A stretch of 64,000 nt of DNA from Hamadaea sp. (GCF_013362815.1 NZ_JABFVK010000025.1:62001-126000); one strand, 5' to 3'. Shown: positions 43,534 through 52,588, counted from the stretch's first letter. Made by a program: numbers and translations. The notes: a model not told the origin generated them from the sequence alone.

Positions 43534-44979
43534 TCAGGCCGCGACGAGGTCGGGTGAGGGCGCCGGGGCGGGGGTGTGCGCCCGAGCCCGCCGAGGCAGG
43601 AAGAAGCCGAGCACGAAGGCCACCCCGATCAGCCCCAACGTCAGCAGCGTGACGGTCTTCGAGGCGGTCACGAAGGTCGCCGGGTCGAACCGCGTACCGA
43701 TCGTGCCGAAGAAGACCGTGCCGAGCACGGCGACGCCGAGCGAGGCGCCGAGCTGCTGAATCGACTCCAGCATCCCGGCGGCCGAACCCACCTCGTGGTC
43801 GGCGATCTCGCCCATGATGATGTCGAACAGCGGCACGAAGATCATTCCCATGCCGACCCCGTAGACGAGCAGCGGCCAGGCCAGGTCACCCCCGTCGACG
43901 CGCACGCCCTGGTCCGCGAAGACGGCGTACAACCAGGTCAAACCGATCGCGATGAGCGAGAGGCCGACGTGCAGCACGCGGCGGCCGAGCTTGGCCATGG
44001 TCGCGGCGGCGAAGCCGGTGCCGAGGAACGCGCCGATCGCCCACGTGGCCATGGTGAGGCTGGCCTTGACCGGGCTGTAACCCAGCCCGAGCTGCAGGAA
44101 CATCGCCACGGCGAGGGACAGCCCGACGATCGCGCCGAAGAACACGATCACGAACAGCACGCCGGTCGAATAGGACCGCTTGGCGAACACGCTGAGCTCG
44201 ACGAGCGGGGTTCGACCAGTCCGCTTGCGGCGCGCCTGGCTCCAGACGAACATTCCGAGCACACCCACCGACGCGGCCAGCAGGGCGAAGATCCACGCGG
44301 GCCAGTCCAGCTCGCGGCCCTGCACAAGCGGGAAGACCAGCATCAGCATTCCGGTCGCGGCCAGCACCGCGCCGCCCAAGTCCAATCTGAGGGTACGCAC
44401 AGCGGGGCGGTCGCCGCCGGGAAGTGCTTTCACCCCCGCCACCAGGGCGAAGAGCCCGATCGGGAGGTTGATCGCGAAGACCGCCCGCCATCCGGTGCCG
44501 AACAGGTCCGCGTCGACGAGCGCACCGGCCACGACCGGCCCGAAGATCGTGGAGAGCCCGATGATCGGGCCGAACGCGCCGAACGCCTTGCCGATCTCGT
44601 GCGGCGGGAACAGGTCGCGGATGAGGCCGAAGCCCTGCGGGATCATCACCGCGCCGAACAGGCCCTGGAGGACGCGCGCCCCGATCAGCGTCTCGGGCGA
44701 CCAGGCGGCGGCGCAGGCCAGGGAGGCGACGACGAAGCCGACGACGCCGATCATGAGCATTCGCTTGCGGCCGAACATGTCGCCGAGCCGACCGCCGGTC
44801 AGCAACCCGACGGCCAGCGCCAGGGTGTAGGACGCGGCGATCCACTGCAGGCTGGCGTACGACCCGCCGAGGTCGGCCCGGATCGCCGGGGCGGCGACCG
44901 TGACGACCGTGGAGTCGAGCAGGTTCATGATCGTGGCGGCGAGGACGGCGAAGAGACCGAGCCACTTGTGATTTCTCAT
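43534..44979 (-). CDS. DHA2-family MFS drug exporter (14 TMS)
   Basis: 481 residues with fourteen membrane helices. NLLDSTVVTVAAPAI (motif D1), GGRLGDMFGRKRMLMIG (motif A) and GPIIGLSTIFGPVVAGAL (motif C of exporters) are clear. A proton-driven multidrug or antiseptic exporter. It is divergent from a WYL-domain regulator, with a perfect 9-5-9 palindrome between them, so it is almost certainly that regulator's target. Confidence 0.92.
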   Translation of the reverse strand: MRNHKWLGLFAVLAATIMNLLDSTVVTVAAPAIRADLGGSYASLQWIAASYTLALAVGLLTGGRLGDMFGRKRMLMIGVVGFVVASLACAAAWSPETLIGARVLQGLFGAVMIPQGFGLIRDLFPPHEIGKAFGAFGPIIGLSTIFGPVVAGALVDADLFGTGWRAVFAINLPIGLFALVAGVKALPGGDRPAVRTLRLDLGGAVLAATGMLMLVFPLVQGRELDWPAWIFALLAASVGVLGMFVWSQARRKRTGRTPLVELSVFAKRSYSTGVLFVIVFFGAIVGLSLAVAMFLQLGLGYSPVKASLTMATWAIGAFLGTGFAAATMAKLGRRVLHVGLSLIAIGLTWLYAVFADQGVRVDGGDLAWPLLVYGVGMGMIFVPLFDIIMGEIADHEVGSAAGMLESIQQLGASLGVAVLGTVFFGTIGTRFDPATFVTASKTVTLLTLGLIGVAFVLGFFLPRRARAHTPAPAPSPDLVAA

Positions 44980-44999
44980 GCCGATGACTCTGCCAACGG

Positions 45000-45022
45000 A
45001 TTAGGAACATCTCGTTCCTAAT
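45000..45022. promoter_or_regulatory. Operator palindrome between MFS exporter and WYL regulator
   Basis: ATTAGGAAC-ATCTC-GTTCCTAAT, a perfect 9-bp inverted repeat with a 5-nt spacer. It is 20 bp from the exporter start and 11 bp from the regulator start. TGCC and GGCA flank it symmetrically. Confidence 0.8.
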
Positions 45023-45033
45023 GCTCCGGCAGA

Positions 45034-46002
45034 ATGAAGAACATGTTGGAGACCTCCGCTCGTCTGCTTCGTCTGCTGTCGCTGCTGCAGACCCCCCGGG
45101 AATGGACCGGGACCGAACTCGCCGACCGCCTGGAGGTGAGCACCCGCACCGTACGCAACGACGTCGACCGGCTGCGCTCGCTCGGCTATCCCGTAAACGC
45201 CACCCGGGGTGCGATCGGCGGCTATCGGCTCGGCGCAGGTGCCAACCTGCCGCCGCTGCTGCTCGACGACGAGGAAGCCGTCGCGGTGGCGGTCGGGCTG
45301 CGTACGGCGGCGACCGGTTCGGTCGCGGGAATCGAGGAGACCGCGTTACGGGCGCTGGCCAAGCTGGAACAGGTGCTGCCGAGCCGGTTGCGCCGCCGGG
45401 TCAACACCTTGCAGAGCTACACCGTCGCCATCCCACCCGAGCAGCGCGGCCCGCGGGTGGACGCGGCGGTGCTGACCGCCATCGCGAACGCCGCCCGCGA
45501 CCACGAACGCCTGCGGTTCGACTACCGGTCGCACGACACCTCGGTCAGCCGCCGCGACGTCGAGCCCTACCGCCTCGTGACCTGGGGACGCCGGTGGTAC
45601 CTGGTGGCCTGGGATGTCGAACGGCACGACTGGCGAACCTTCCGGGTGGACCGGATGGAACCGAAGATCCCGACCGGTCCTCGGTTCACACCCCGTCCGC
45701 TGCCTGCGGAGGATCTGGCGGCATACGTGTCGAAGGGGGTCAGCACGGCGGCGTGGCGATACACCGCTCGCGTGGTCATCCACGCCCCGGCCGACGTCGT
45801 CGCCGAACGGCTGCCCGCCATGCTCGGCGCGGTCGAGGCGGTCGGGGACGATCACAGCGCGGTCACACTGGGCGCGGACAACGTCGAGATGATGGCCGTC
45901 TGGCTCGGGGCGATCGGCCACGACTTCACCGTTGAGAACTCGCCCGAGCTGGTCGCCGAGCTGCGTCTGGTCGCCGACCGCTATCGCCGGGCGGCCGGAT
46001 AG
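45034..46002 (+). CDS. WYL-domain transcriptional regulator
   Basis: 322 residues. N-terminal helix-turn-helix of the HTH_11/DeoR type (WTGTELADRLEVSTRTVRNDVDRLRSLGYPV, about 25-55) with GGYRLG wing; then a WYL domain (EPYRLVTWGRRWYLVAWDVERHDWRTFRVDRM, about 175-206) and a C-terminal WCX domain. WYL regulators bind ligands or nucleic acids and act as repressors or activators. The palindrome upstream suggests autoregulation and control of the exporter. ATG 45043 is an alternative start. The TAG stop is the first three bases of a solo MITE end. Confidence 0.88.
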   Translation: MKNMLETSARLLRLLSLLQTPREWTGTELADRLEVSTRTVRNDVDRLRSLGYPVNATRGAIGGYRLGAGANLPPLLLDDEEAVAVAVGLRTAATGSVAGIEETALRALAKLEQVLPSRLRRRVNTLQSYTVAIPPEQRGPRVDAAVLTAIANAARDHERLRFDYRSHDTSVSRRDVEPYRLVTWGRRWYLVAWDVERHDWRTFRVDRMEPKIPTGPRFTPRPLPAEDLAAYVSKGVSTAAWRYTARVVIHAPADVVAERLPAMLGAVEAVGDDHSAVTLGADNVEMMAVWLGAIGHDFTVENSPELVAELRLVADRYRRAAG

Positions 46003-46015
46003 GGCCTGTCTCTCG
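46000..46015. repeat. Solo end of the MITE-like element
   Basis: TAGGGCCTGTCTCTCG, identical to the right end of the 7199-7395 element including its flanking TA. The first three bases are the stop codon of the WYL gene. No partner end is found nearby. Confidence 0.55.
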
Positions 46016-46360
46016 TCAGGCGCGGCTGCGGGCTCGGCTCAGCCGCAGCCGCCGCAGCCGATTGACCAGCACCGCGTCGAAGGCGAGCGCCTGCGGGTCG
46101 TCCAGCAGCTTGTTGAGCAGCTGGTAGTACCGCGTCGCGCTGACCTCGAACGTCTCGCGGATGGCCTGTTCCTTCGCACCGGCATGCTTCCACCACTGCC
46201 GTTCGAAGGTCAGAATCGCCTGATCCTGGTCGGACAACGTGACCCGCTGCGTCGGGATCGGACGCGCGGGCAGGTCCGAATCGAGAAAGTCGTCCGACTC
46301 CTCGACCCGGGAAGACTCTTCCCGTTGGGCCGGGATCGCGGTCTGCTGCTGGACATCCAT
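46016..46360 (-). CDS. DUF3263 protein
   Basis: 114 residues. A variable Gln/Ser-rich head is followed by the DUF3263 core (LSDQDQAILTFERQWWKHAG, KEQAIRETFEVSATRYYQLLN, about 42-85) which has a helix-turn-helix-like look, and a basic tail (VNRLRRLRLSRARSRA). A small actinobacterial family, probably DNA-binding; function unproven. ATG 46360 lies 7 nt after TAGACT. Convergent with the WYL gene, with 13 bp between. Confidence 0.83.
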   Translation of the reverse strand: MDVQQQTAIPAQREESSRVEESDDFLDSDLPARPIPTQRVTLSDQDQAILTFERQWWKHAGAKEQAIRETFEVSATRYYQLLNKLLDDPQALAFDAVLVNRLRRLRLSRARSRA

Positions 46361-46382
46361 CCCGGCCAGTCTAACGAGGAAA

Positions 46383-47378
46383 TCAAGCGACGTCGCGAGC
46401 GCGGATCTGCCACATCGACAAGCCCACCAGAGCCAGCAGCCCCGCGCCGAAGATGGTGCCGGCCCGCTGCCAGGTCAGGACGAGCTGCTGCGGCTGACAC
46501 ATTCCAGCGCTGAAATCGCAGCTGGTCTGGTCGTACATGGTGACCGAGCCGTTCATCCAGGCCTGGAGGTGGTTGCCCACGAAGAACATCTCCGGGTAGC
46601 GGACCTTCGCCATGAACAGCAGGATCGTCAGCCCGAACTGGGTGACGACGATCAAGGCGATCAGCACGCCCATCGCGACCGCCGTACGCCGTCCGAGCGA
46701 CGCCAGCACGAAGCCGAAGACCGCCGCCGCCGCGACGACGCCGAGTCCGCGCAGTCCGGTGAGGGCGAAGGACTGCCACGTCCCCGAGGTCATTCCGGCG
46801 GTGGTTCCCCGGAAGACCGCGGTGGCCCACATCGCCGCCGTCCACAGTGCACCGACGACGAGGGACCAGAAGGCCGTCACCGCCAGCAGCACGCCGAGCT
46901 TCGTCCCCAGTACGCGTACCCGCCGGGGTTGCCAGGTCAGCAGGTTCATCATCGAACCGCTGCTCCACTCCGCCCCGATGGACGACGCTCCGATGACCAG
47001 CGCGACGAACGCCATGATCATCGCCCAGACCGTGAGCATGTCGCGGAACCCGGCCTTGAAGACGAACGTGCTGGGCATGTAGTAATCGGCCAGAAAGTAG
47101 TCCGGCTTCGGCCCCTGGCAAGCCTCGGCCGGAATCTGGCCGGCCTTGACGTCGTCCTCGCAGCGCTTCTTACCGTTGCTGTTCCAGTCATCGAGGGCGC
47201 GCTGGTACTCCTGCTCCGCCTGGGCCACAGCGGCAGCCCGGGTCGCATCGCTCACCTTGTGGTTGCTGAACCAGGTACCGCCCGCGATCAGACCCAGCAG
47301 GATCACCCCGATCGCCAGCATCACCACGGTGACCCGGCGCTTGTGCAAGCGGCGGCGCTCGGCGCGGACGAGACTCAT
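46383..47378 (-). CDS. ABC-2 type exporter permease
   Basis: 331 residues with six membrane helices. Between helices 1 and 2 is an outer domain of about 70 residues with a Cys pair (KKRCEDD, EACQGP). EWSSGSMMNLLTWQPRRVRVLG is the cytoplasmic coupling region. A second outer loop also has two Cys (TSCDFSAGMCQP). It overlaps the ATPase gene by 4 bp and is translationally coupled. Substrate unknown. Confidence 0.85.
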   Translation of the reverse strand: MSLVRAERRRLHKRRVTVVMLAIGVILLGLIAGGTWFSNHKVSDATRAAAVAQAEQEYQRALDDWNSNGKKRCEDDVKAGQIPAEACQGPKPDYFLADYYMPSTFVFKAGFRDMLTVWAMIMAFVALVIGASSIGAEWSSGSMMNLLTWQPRRVRVLGTKLGVLLAVTAFWSLVVGALWTAAMWATAVFRGTTAGMTSGTWQSFALTGLRGLGVVAAAAVFGFVLASLGRRTAVAMGVLIALIVVTQFGLTILLFMAKVRYPEMFFVGNHLQAWMNGSVTMYDQTSCDFSAGMCQPQQLVLTWQRAGTIFGAGLLALVGLSMWQIRARDVA

Positions 47379-48364
47379 GCGGGCACCTCTTCGGACGGAG
47401 TGGCGACGACGGACTGGTCGACTTGCCGATGCTGGCCCTCGACCGGTGCGGTGCCGGTGAGCTGCAGGAAGACGCTCTCCAGGTCGGCCACCACCGGGGA
47501 GAGCTCGCTGACGAACAGGTCCCGGGCGGCGAGCTTCCGCGTGATGTCGGCGGGCTGAGCGATCCCGGCGACCAGCAAATGATCGGGGTACGCCGTGACG
47601 CGCCCGCCCATCTCGGTCAACGCCGCGTCAGCCATCGCCAGCTCGGCCGGCGACTCTAGGCGTACCAACACTTGACCAGTGGAATGCGCGGCGAGCACCT
47701 CCGCCACGGACCCGGCGGTGACGCGGCGGCCACGGGAGATGATCGTGACGGCGTCGCAGATCTGTTCGACCTCGTTGAGGATGTGGCTGGACAGGACCAC
47801 GGTCATGCCGCCCGCGGCGAGCCCGCGCATGAGATCGCGCATCTCGCGGATGCCGCCCGGGTCGAGGCCGTTGGCCGGCTCGTCCAGAATGAGCAGGCGC
47901 GGCTGCTTGAGCAGCGCGGACGCGACGGCGAGCCGCTGCTTCATACCGAGCGAGTACGCCTTGACCTTGTCCTTGGCCCGGTCACGCAGCCCGACCAGCT
48001 CCAAGACCTCGTCCACCCGGGTCTGCGGCACGTCCCCGGCGTCGGCGAGCAGGCTGAGCGTGTCGCGCGCGGAGAAGTTCCCGAAGAACTGCGGGCTCTC
48101 GACGATGGCTCCGACCTCGCCGATCACGCCCGGCAGGTGATGGGGCACCGACTGGCCGAGAATGCGCATCTCGCCGCCGTTGGCCTTGATCAGGCCGAGG
48201 AGCGTACGCAGCGTCGTCGTCTTCCCCGAGCCGTTGGGACCGAGGAAGCCGTGCACCTCACCGGCCTCCACGACCATGTCGAAGCCGTCCAAGGCGGTAC
48301 GCGAGCCGCCGAACAAGCCGCGGTAAGTCTTGTGAAGCCCGTGGATCTCGAGTACGGGAGCCAT
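47375..48364 (-). CDS. ABC exporter ATP-binding protein
   Basis: 329 residues, a single ABC domain of the CcmA/drug-exporter type with a C-terminal extension of about 100 residues. Walker A GPNGSGKTTTLR (about 42-53), signature YSLGMKQRLAVA, Walker B LLILDEPANGLDPGG, switch His in SSHILNEVEQ. Works with the permease encoded next. ATG 48364 lies 6 nt after TACTGT, pointing to leaderless translation. Confidence 0.9.
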   Translation of the reverse strand: MAPVLEIHGLHKTYRGLFGGSRTALDGFDMVVEAGEVHGFLGPNGSGKTTTLRTLLGLIKANGGEMRILGQSVPHHLPGVIGEVGAIVESPQFFGNFSARDTLSLLADAGDVPQTRVDEVLELVGLRDRAKDKVKAYSLGMKQRLAVASALLKQPRLLILDEPANGLDPGGIREMRDLMRGLAAGGMTVVLSSHILNEVEQICDAVTIISRGRRVTAGSVAEVLAAHSTGQVLVRLESPAELAMADAALTEMGGRVTAYPDHLLVAGIAQPADITRKLAARDLFVSELSPVVADLESVFLQLTGTAPVEGQHRQVDQSVVATPSEEVPA

Positions 48365-48457
48365 GCGGGGACAGTACAGCGCATTCCGAGGTACCGCTGT
48401 CCCGCCCCGCCCGCGCGTTTCCGGGTCAGCTATTCGCGCTGGATCAGTTGGCCTTGA

Positions 48458-48521
48458 GCGCTGGATCAGGGTTCTCGGTCGAATCTTGGCGCGAATACGA
48501 CCCAGATCCGTGATCCAGCGC
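48458..48521. repeat. Family B palindrome
   Basis: A 64-bp imperfect palindrome starting GCGCTGGATCAGGGTTCTCG and ending CCGTGATCCAGCGC. A second half-motif GCGCTGGATCAG lies at 48436. Located between the ABC ATPase start and the DeoR gene stop. Confidence 0.85.
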
Positions 48522-48553
48522 GAAGCGGGCGCGCGGAGTGGCCCCGTGCACTG

Positions 48554-49339
48554 TCAGGCGACGATGACGTTCAGGCCGGCGTTGCGGAAGCCTTCGATCA
48601 GCTCCGGGTTGGCGCTGGAGTCGGTGACCAGCGTCTCGATCCGGTCGACCGAGCAGATCCGGGCGAACGCGTGCCCGCCCAGCTTCGAGGCGTCGGCGAT
48701 GATGACCACTCGCTTGGCGCGCGCCACCATCAGGGAGTTCATCGCGGCTTCGCCCTCGTGGTGGGCGGCCGCGCCGAGGGTGACGTCGAGCGCGTCCACC
48801 CCGAGCAGAGCCACGTCGAGGGTCACTTCGCGGAGGATGCCGCCGCCGAGCGGGCCGACCAGCTCGAACGACTGGGGGCGTACGACCCCGCCCGTGACCA
48901 CGATCTTCATCCGGGAGCGGACGAGCAACTCATTGGCGATGTTGAGCGCGTTGGTGACGACGGTCAGCTGCGCGTCGTCGGCCGCCGACGAGAGGTCGGG
49001 GCGTACGGCGAGCGCGCGGGCCACCTCGGTCGTCGTGGTGCCGCCGTTGAGGCCGACGACCATCCCCGGGCTGACCAGCGCGGCGGCGGCCGCCCCGATG
49101 CGCTGCTTCTCCTCGGAGTGCTTGGCCGTCTTGTAGCGCAGCGGCAGATCGTAGGAGACGCCGTTGGCGACCGCTCCGCCCCGCGTACGCGTGATCATCT
49201 GCTGTTGCGCGAGCTGATCGAAGTCACGGCGGATGGTGGCCTGGGAGACGTCGAGCCGCTCGGCGGCGGCCTCCACCGTGACCCGGCCGGACTCGGTCAG
49301 CAGCTCCAGCAGCGAGTTCCATCGCGCGTAGCGGTCCAC
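48554..49339 (-). CDS. DeoR/GlpR family transcriptional regulator
   Basis: 261 residues. N-terminal HTH (RYARWNSLLELLTESGRVTVEAAAERLDVSQATIRRDFDQL, about 3-43) and a sugar-phosphate-sensing domain with VVGLNGGTTTTEVARAL, VVTGGVVR and LLGVDALDV. It probably represses the divergent amino-sugar operon and is released by a sugar phosphate. GTG 49339 is chosen for AGGAGG 6 nt upstream; the longer frame upstream covers the divergent promoter. Confidence 0.9.
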   Translation of the reverse strand: MDRYARWNSLLELLTESGRVTVEAAAERLDVSQATIRRDFDQLAQQQMITRTRGGAVANGVSYDLPLRYKTAKHSEEKQRIGAAAAALVSPGMVVGLNGGTTTTEVARALAVRPDLSSAADDAQLTVVTNALNIANELLVRSRMKIVVTGGVVRPQSFELVGPLGGGILREVTLDVALLGVDALDVTLGAAAHHEGEAAMNSLMVARAKRVVIIADASKLGGHAFARICSVDRIETLVTDSSANPELIEGFRNAGLNVIVA

Positions 49340-49384
49340 CGGTCGCCTCCTGCGCGTTTGGTGAGTATTTTCGTGCACAGTAAT

Positions 49385-49393
49385 GCTCGATAC
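49385..49393. promoter_or_regulatory. Candidate DeoR operator half-site (GCTCGATAC)
   Basis: GCTCGATAC here and its exact reverse complement GTATCGAGC at 49484-49492 lie near the two divergent starts. DeoR-type repressors often bind separated sites and loop DNA. No other support. Confidence 0.35.
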
Positions 49394-49483
49394 TCCGGGA
49401 TGCAAAGCGTGGACCTGCGCGAAGTCTCGGGCAGCTTGCGGCTGCTTCGCCGACTCGCGCACAATGTCGCTCGAAACATCGCG

Positions 49484-49492
49484 GTATCGAGC
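49484..49492. promoter_or_regulatory. Candidate DeoR operator half-site (GTATCGAGC)
   Basis: Inverse partner of the 49385 site, 23 bp upstream of the SIS gene start. Confidence 0.35.
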
Positions 49493-49514
49493 CAATTTGA
49501 GCAAAGGTGGGTCC

Positions 49515-50390
49515 ATGGCGTACGTCGACGAGGAGATCGCCAGCCAGCCGGAATCCTGGCAGCGGGCGGTCGAACTGGCTGCAACGGCGGCCGGCTCGCT
49601 GCCCCGTCCGGGCGAACGAGTCGCCGTCGTCGGGTGCGGGACCTCCTGGTTCATGGCGATGGCGTACGCCGGGCTCCGGGAAGCCGCCGGACAGGGCGAG
49701 ACCGACGCCTTCGCCGGGTCGGAGTTCCCGCTGACCCGGGCGTACGACCGGATCGTGGCGATCACCCGCTCGGGCACCACGACCGAGATCCTCGAGCTCA
49801 TCGACCGGACCTCGGTGCCGGTGACCGCGATCGTCGGCGACCCCGAGTCGCCCGCGGTGACGGCCGCCGACGAGACGGTCCTGCTCCCCTGGGCAGACGA
49901 GAAGTCGGTGGTGCAGACCCGGTTCGCGACCAGCGCTCTCGCGCTGTTCCGCGCTCACCTCGGGTTCGACCTCACCGCCGCCATCTCCGACGCCCGCCGG
50001 ACGGTGGCCGACGAGCTGCCGCTAGACCCGGCCGCCATCGAGCAGGTGACCTTCGTCGGCCGCGGCTGGACCGTCGGCCTCGCTCAGGAAGCCGCTCTGA
50101 AGTGCCGGGAGGCCGCCGCGTTCTGGACCGAGGCGTACCCGGCGATGGACTTCCGGCACGGACCGATCTCGATCTCCGCGCCCGGCCGGGCGGTCTGGGC
50201 GTTCGGCGAGGTCCCGCCCGGACTCGACGCCGACGTGGCCAAGACCGGCGCGACCTTCGTCCATTCGCCGAACGACCCGATGGCCGACCTGATCCTGGCC
50301 CAGCGATTCGCCGTGGCGCTCGCCCGGCACAAGGGCCTGGACCCCGACAGTCCCCGTAACCTCACCCGATCGGTAATCCTTGAGCCATGA
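49515..50390 (+). CDS. agaS: SIS-domain sugar isomerase/deaminase (AgaS/GlmS-like)
   Basis: 291 residues with two SIS domains. The first has VVGCGTSWFMAMAYAGLRE and AITRSGTTTEILEL; the second has FVGRGWTVGLAQEAALKCREAA and DFRHGPIS, the sugar-phosphate binding signatures of AgaS and the GlmS isomerase domain. It probably deaminates galactosamine- or glucosamine-6-phosphate. ATG 49515 follows AAAGGTGGG. First gene of an operon whose members overlap by 4 bp; the DeoR gene is divergent. Confidence 0.85.
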   Translation: MAYVDEEIASQPESWQRAVELAATAAGSLPRPGERVAVVGCGTSWFMAMAYAGLREAAGQGETDAFAGSEFPLTRAYDRIVAITRSGTTTEILELIDRTSVPVTAIVGDPESPAVTAADETVLLPWADEKSVVQTRFATSALALFRAHLGFDLTAAISDARRTVADELPLDPAAIEQVTFVGRGWTVGLAQEAALKCREAAAFWTEAYPAMDFRHGPISISAPGRAVWAFGEVPPGLDADVAKTGATFVHSPNDPMADLILAQRFAVALARHKGLDPDSPRNLTRSVILEP

Positions 50391-51352
50391 GCGAGGTTGT
50401 CGTAGCGGTCGACGTCGGCGGAACCGGCATCAAGTGCGCCCTGGTCACCCCGGACCATGAGGTCGTGCACACGGAACGGCACGCGACCGGGGCCGAACGC
50501 GGTGCGGACGCCGTCGTGGAGACGATCCTGAGCGTGGTCGAGGGCCTGGCCGCCAAGGCGGTCGCCGACGATCTCGTTCCCGTGGCCGTCGGCATCTGCA
50601 TCCCGGGCATCATCGACGAGGCCGACGGCGTCGTCCGGTACGCCTCCAACACCGGGGGCATGCGCGACGTGCCCCTGCGCGACCTTGCGACCGCGCGCGT
50701 CGGACTACCCGTGCGCGTCGGCCACGATGTGCGTACCGGTGGGCTGGCCGAGGCGACGCTGGGCGCCGGTGCGGGCTATGACCAGGTCTTGTTCATCCCG
50801 ATCGGCACCGGGATCGCCGCCGCCCACATCATCGGCGGCAAGGTGCTGGCGGGCGGGCACTGGGGCGCGGGCGAGATCGGGCACATCATCGTCCGGCCGG
50901 GCGGACCGCTCTGCGGCTGCGGTCAGCGGGGCTGCCTCGAAGCCATCGCCTCCGCCTCGGCGGTCGGACGGCGGTACTCCGAACGCGTCGGAGTGACCGC
51001 CTCGGCTCGGGAGGTCGCGTCACAGGCAGCAGCCGGTGACCCGATCGCGGCCGAAGTCTGGGCCGAGACGGTCGACGCGCTCGCCGACGCGCTGCTGACG
51101 GCGCAAGCCCTGTACGACCCGCACCTGGTGATCGTCGGCGGTGGCCTGGCCGAGGCCGGCGAGCAGCTGCTCGGCCCGCTTCGCCAGGCGTTGCGGAACC
51201 GGATCGCGTTCTTCACCGAACCCGAGATCGTCCGCGCCCGGCTCGGCGACGAGGCGGGCTGCCTCGGCGCGGCCCTGCTCGCGTTGACCGTCGCCGAACT
51301 GGACCATCCCACCGACCCCGCCGTACTGACCCCTCTGGAGGCCGAGCTGTGA
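50387..51352 (+). CDS. ROK family sugar kinase
   Basis: 321 residues. ATP/phosphate loop VAVDVGGTGIKCALV (5-19), sugar-binding GGHWGAGEIGHI and the zinc motif CGCGQRGCLEA typical of ROK kinases. In this operon it most likely phosphorylates an N-acetylhexosamine (GlcNAc or GalNAc) at C6, feeding the deacetylase. It overlaps the previous gene by 4 bp (ATGA), so expression is coupled. Confidence 0.9.
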   Translation: MSEVVVAVDVGGTGIKCALVTPDHEVVHTERHATGAERGADAVVETILSVVEGLAAKAVADDLVPVAVGICIPGIIDEADGVVRYASNTGGMRDVPLRDLATARVGLPVRVGHDVRTGGLAEATLGAGAGYDQVLFIPIGTGIAAAHIIGGKVLAGGHWGAGEIGHIIVRPGGPLCGCGQRGCLEAIASASAVGRRYSERVGVTASAREVASQAAAGDPIAAEVWAETVDALADALLTAQALYDPHLVIVGGGLAEAGEQLLGPLRQALRNRIAFFTEPEIVRARLGDEAGCLGAALLALTVAELDHPTDPAVLTPLEAEL

Positions 51353-52446
51353 GCCGGTTGAGCGGCAAGATCGTCACCCCGTCCGGTGTAGTCACCGGTT
51401 CGATCAGCGTCGAGGACGGCCGCATCGCCGCCATCTCGCCGAGCACGTCCGTCACGTCGCCGGACACCGAGCAGTGGATCGTGCCGGGTTTCGTCGACAT
51501 CCACACCCATGGTGGCGGTGGGCATACCTTCACGACCGGGGATGCCGACGCCGCCCGGCAGGCCGCCGGCTTCCACCGGCGGCACGGCACGACGACGCTG
51601 CTCGCAAGCCTGGTCAGCAGCCCGTTCGAGTTGATGCGCGACGCCACCCTCGCCTTCCGGCCGCTCGTCGAGGAGGGAGTCCTCCATGGCATCCACTTCG
51701 AGGGGCCGTACCTCGCCGAGCTGCGGTGCGGTGCGCAGAATCCGGCGTACCTGCGCGATCCGTCGACGGCGGAGATCACCGAGCTGATCAAGCTGGGTGA
51801 GGGCTCGGTCCGCATGATGACCATCGCCCCGGAGCGCGCCGGCGCGTTGGAGGCCATCGAACTGCTGGTCGCCGAGGGTGTCGTCGCCGCGATTGGGCAC
51901 ACCGACGCCTCATACGAGCAGGCGCTCGCAGGCGTGGCCGCCGGAGCCCGGGTCGCGACCCACCTGTTCAACGGCATGCGCCCGATCCACCACCGGGAAC
52001 CGGGCCCGATCCTGGCCCTGCTCGGCTCGCCCCAGATCGCGGTGGAGCTGGTCGCCGACGGATTCCACCTGCACGACGGGACGCTCGCGTTCGCCGCGCG
52101 TACCGCGGGTCTGGATCGGACCGTGCTGGTCACCGACGCGATGACCGCGGCCGGGATGCCCGACGGCGAGTACGAGCTCGGCGGCCAGGCGGTCGTCGTG
52201 GCCGATCGAGTCGCCCGGCTCGCGCGCGACGGGTCCATCGCCGGGTCCACGCTCACCATGGACTCGGCCTTCCGCCAGGCCATAGGCGCAGGTCTTTCGA
52301 TCTCCGAAGTGGTACGCGCGACGAGCACGACCCCGGCGACGGTCCTCGGTCTGGATGGTGACCGCGGAACGCTGGAGGTCGGCAAGCGCGCCGACATCGT
52401 GACGCTCTCGCCGTCGTTCGAGGTCACCTCGGTGATGTCCGCATGA
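51349..52446 (+). CDS. nagA: N-acetylhexosamine-6-phosphate deacetylase (NagA/AgaA)
   Basis: 365 residues of the amidohydrolase superfamily. Metal site and substrate motifs: GFVDIHTHGGGG (about 47-58), HFEGPYL, AIGHTDASYEQA, ATHLFNGMRPIHHREPG, LVTDAMTAAG and KRADIVTLSP. It removes acetate from GlcNAc-6-P or GalNAc-6-P. The neighbouring AgaS-like isomerase and class II aldolase favour GalNAc, but NagA and AgaA cannot be told apart here. 4-bp overlap with the kinase gene. Confidence 0.92.
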   Translation: MSRLSGKIVTPSGVVTGSISVEDGRIAAISPSTSVTSPDTEQWIVPGFVDIHTHGGGGHTFTTGDADAARQAAGFHRRHGTTTLLASLVSSPFELMRDATLAFRPLVEEGVLHGIHFEGPYLAELRCGAQNPAYLRDPSTAEITELIKLGEGSVRMMTIAPERAGALEAIELLVAEGVVAAIGHTDASYEQALAGVAAGARVATHLFNGMRPIHHREPGPILALLGSPQIAVELVADGFHLHDGTLAFAARTAGLDRTVLVTDAMTAAGMPDGEYELGGQAVVVADRVARLARDGSIAGSTLTMDSAFRQAIGAGLSISEVVRATSTTPATVLGLDGDRGTLEVGKRADIVTLSPSFEVTSVMSA

Positions 52447-52447
52447 C

Positions 52448-52500
52448 CCCCGCCCCGTCTCTCCCCGCCCCGTCTCTCCCCTCCCCGTCTCTCCCCTCCC
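52448..52500 (+). repeat. C-rich tandem repeat
   Basis: Three units of a CCCCGTCTCTCCCC-type motif (about 17 bp period) directly after nagA and before a family A repeat. Confidence 0.6.
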
Positions 52501-52566
52501 CGTTGATCATGAACCCAGGGTCCGGGTCGTCGGCGTGTCGCACCCCCCAAGCTCATGATCAACTCG
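52501..52566. repeat. Family A repeat, single unit
   Basis: Starts CGTTGATCATGAACCCAGGG, contains GGCGTGTCG, ends CTCATGATCAACTCG. It lies between nagA and the aldolase gene, inside the presumed operon, so it is not always an operon end. Confidence 0.88.
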
Positions 52567-52588
52567 CCGGACACCGGGCGGTGATCGC

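Noticed and set aside
39813-48364. Single resistance or biosynthetic gene cluster spanning both ABC exporters and the MFS exporter
   Set aside because: The three transport units are separate operons with their own regulators or terminators, and no biosynthetic genes lie among them.
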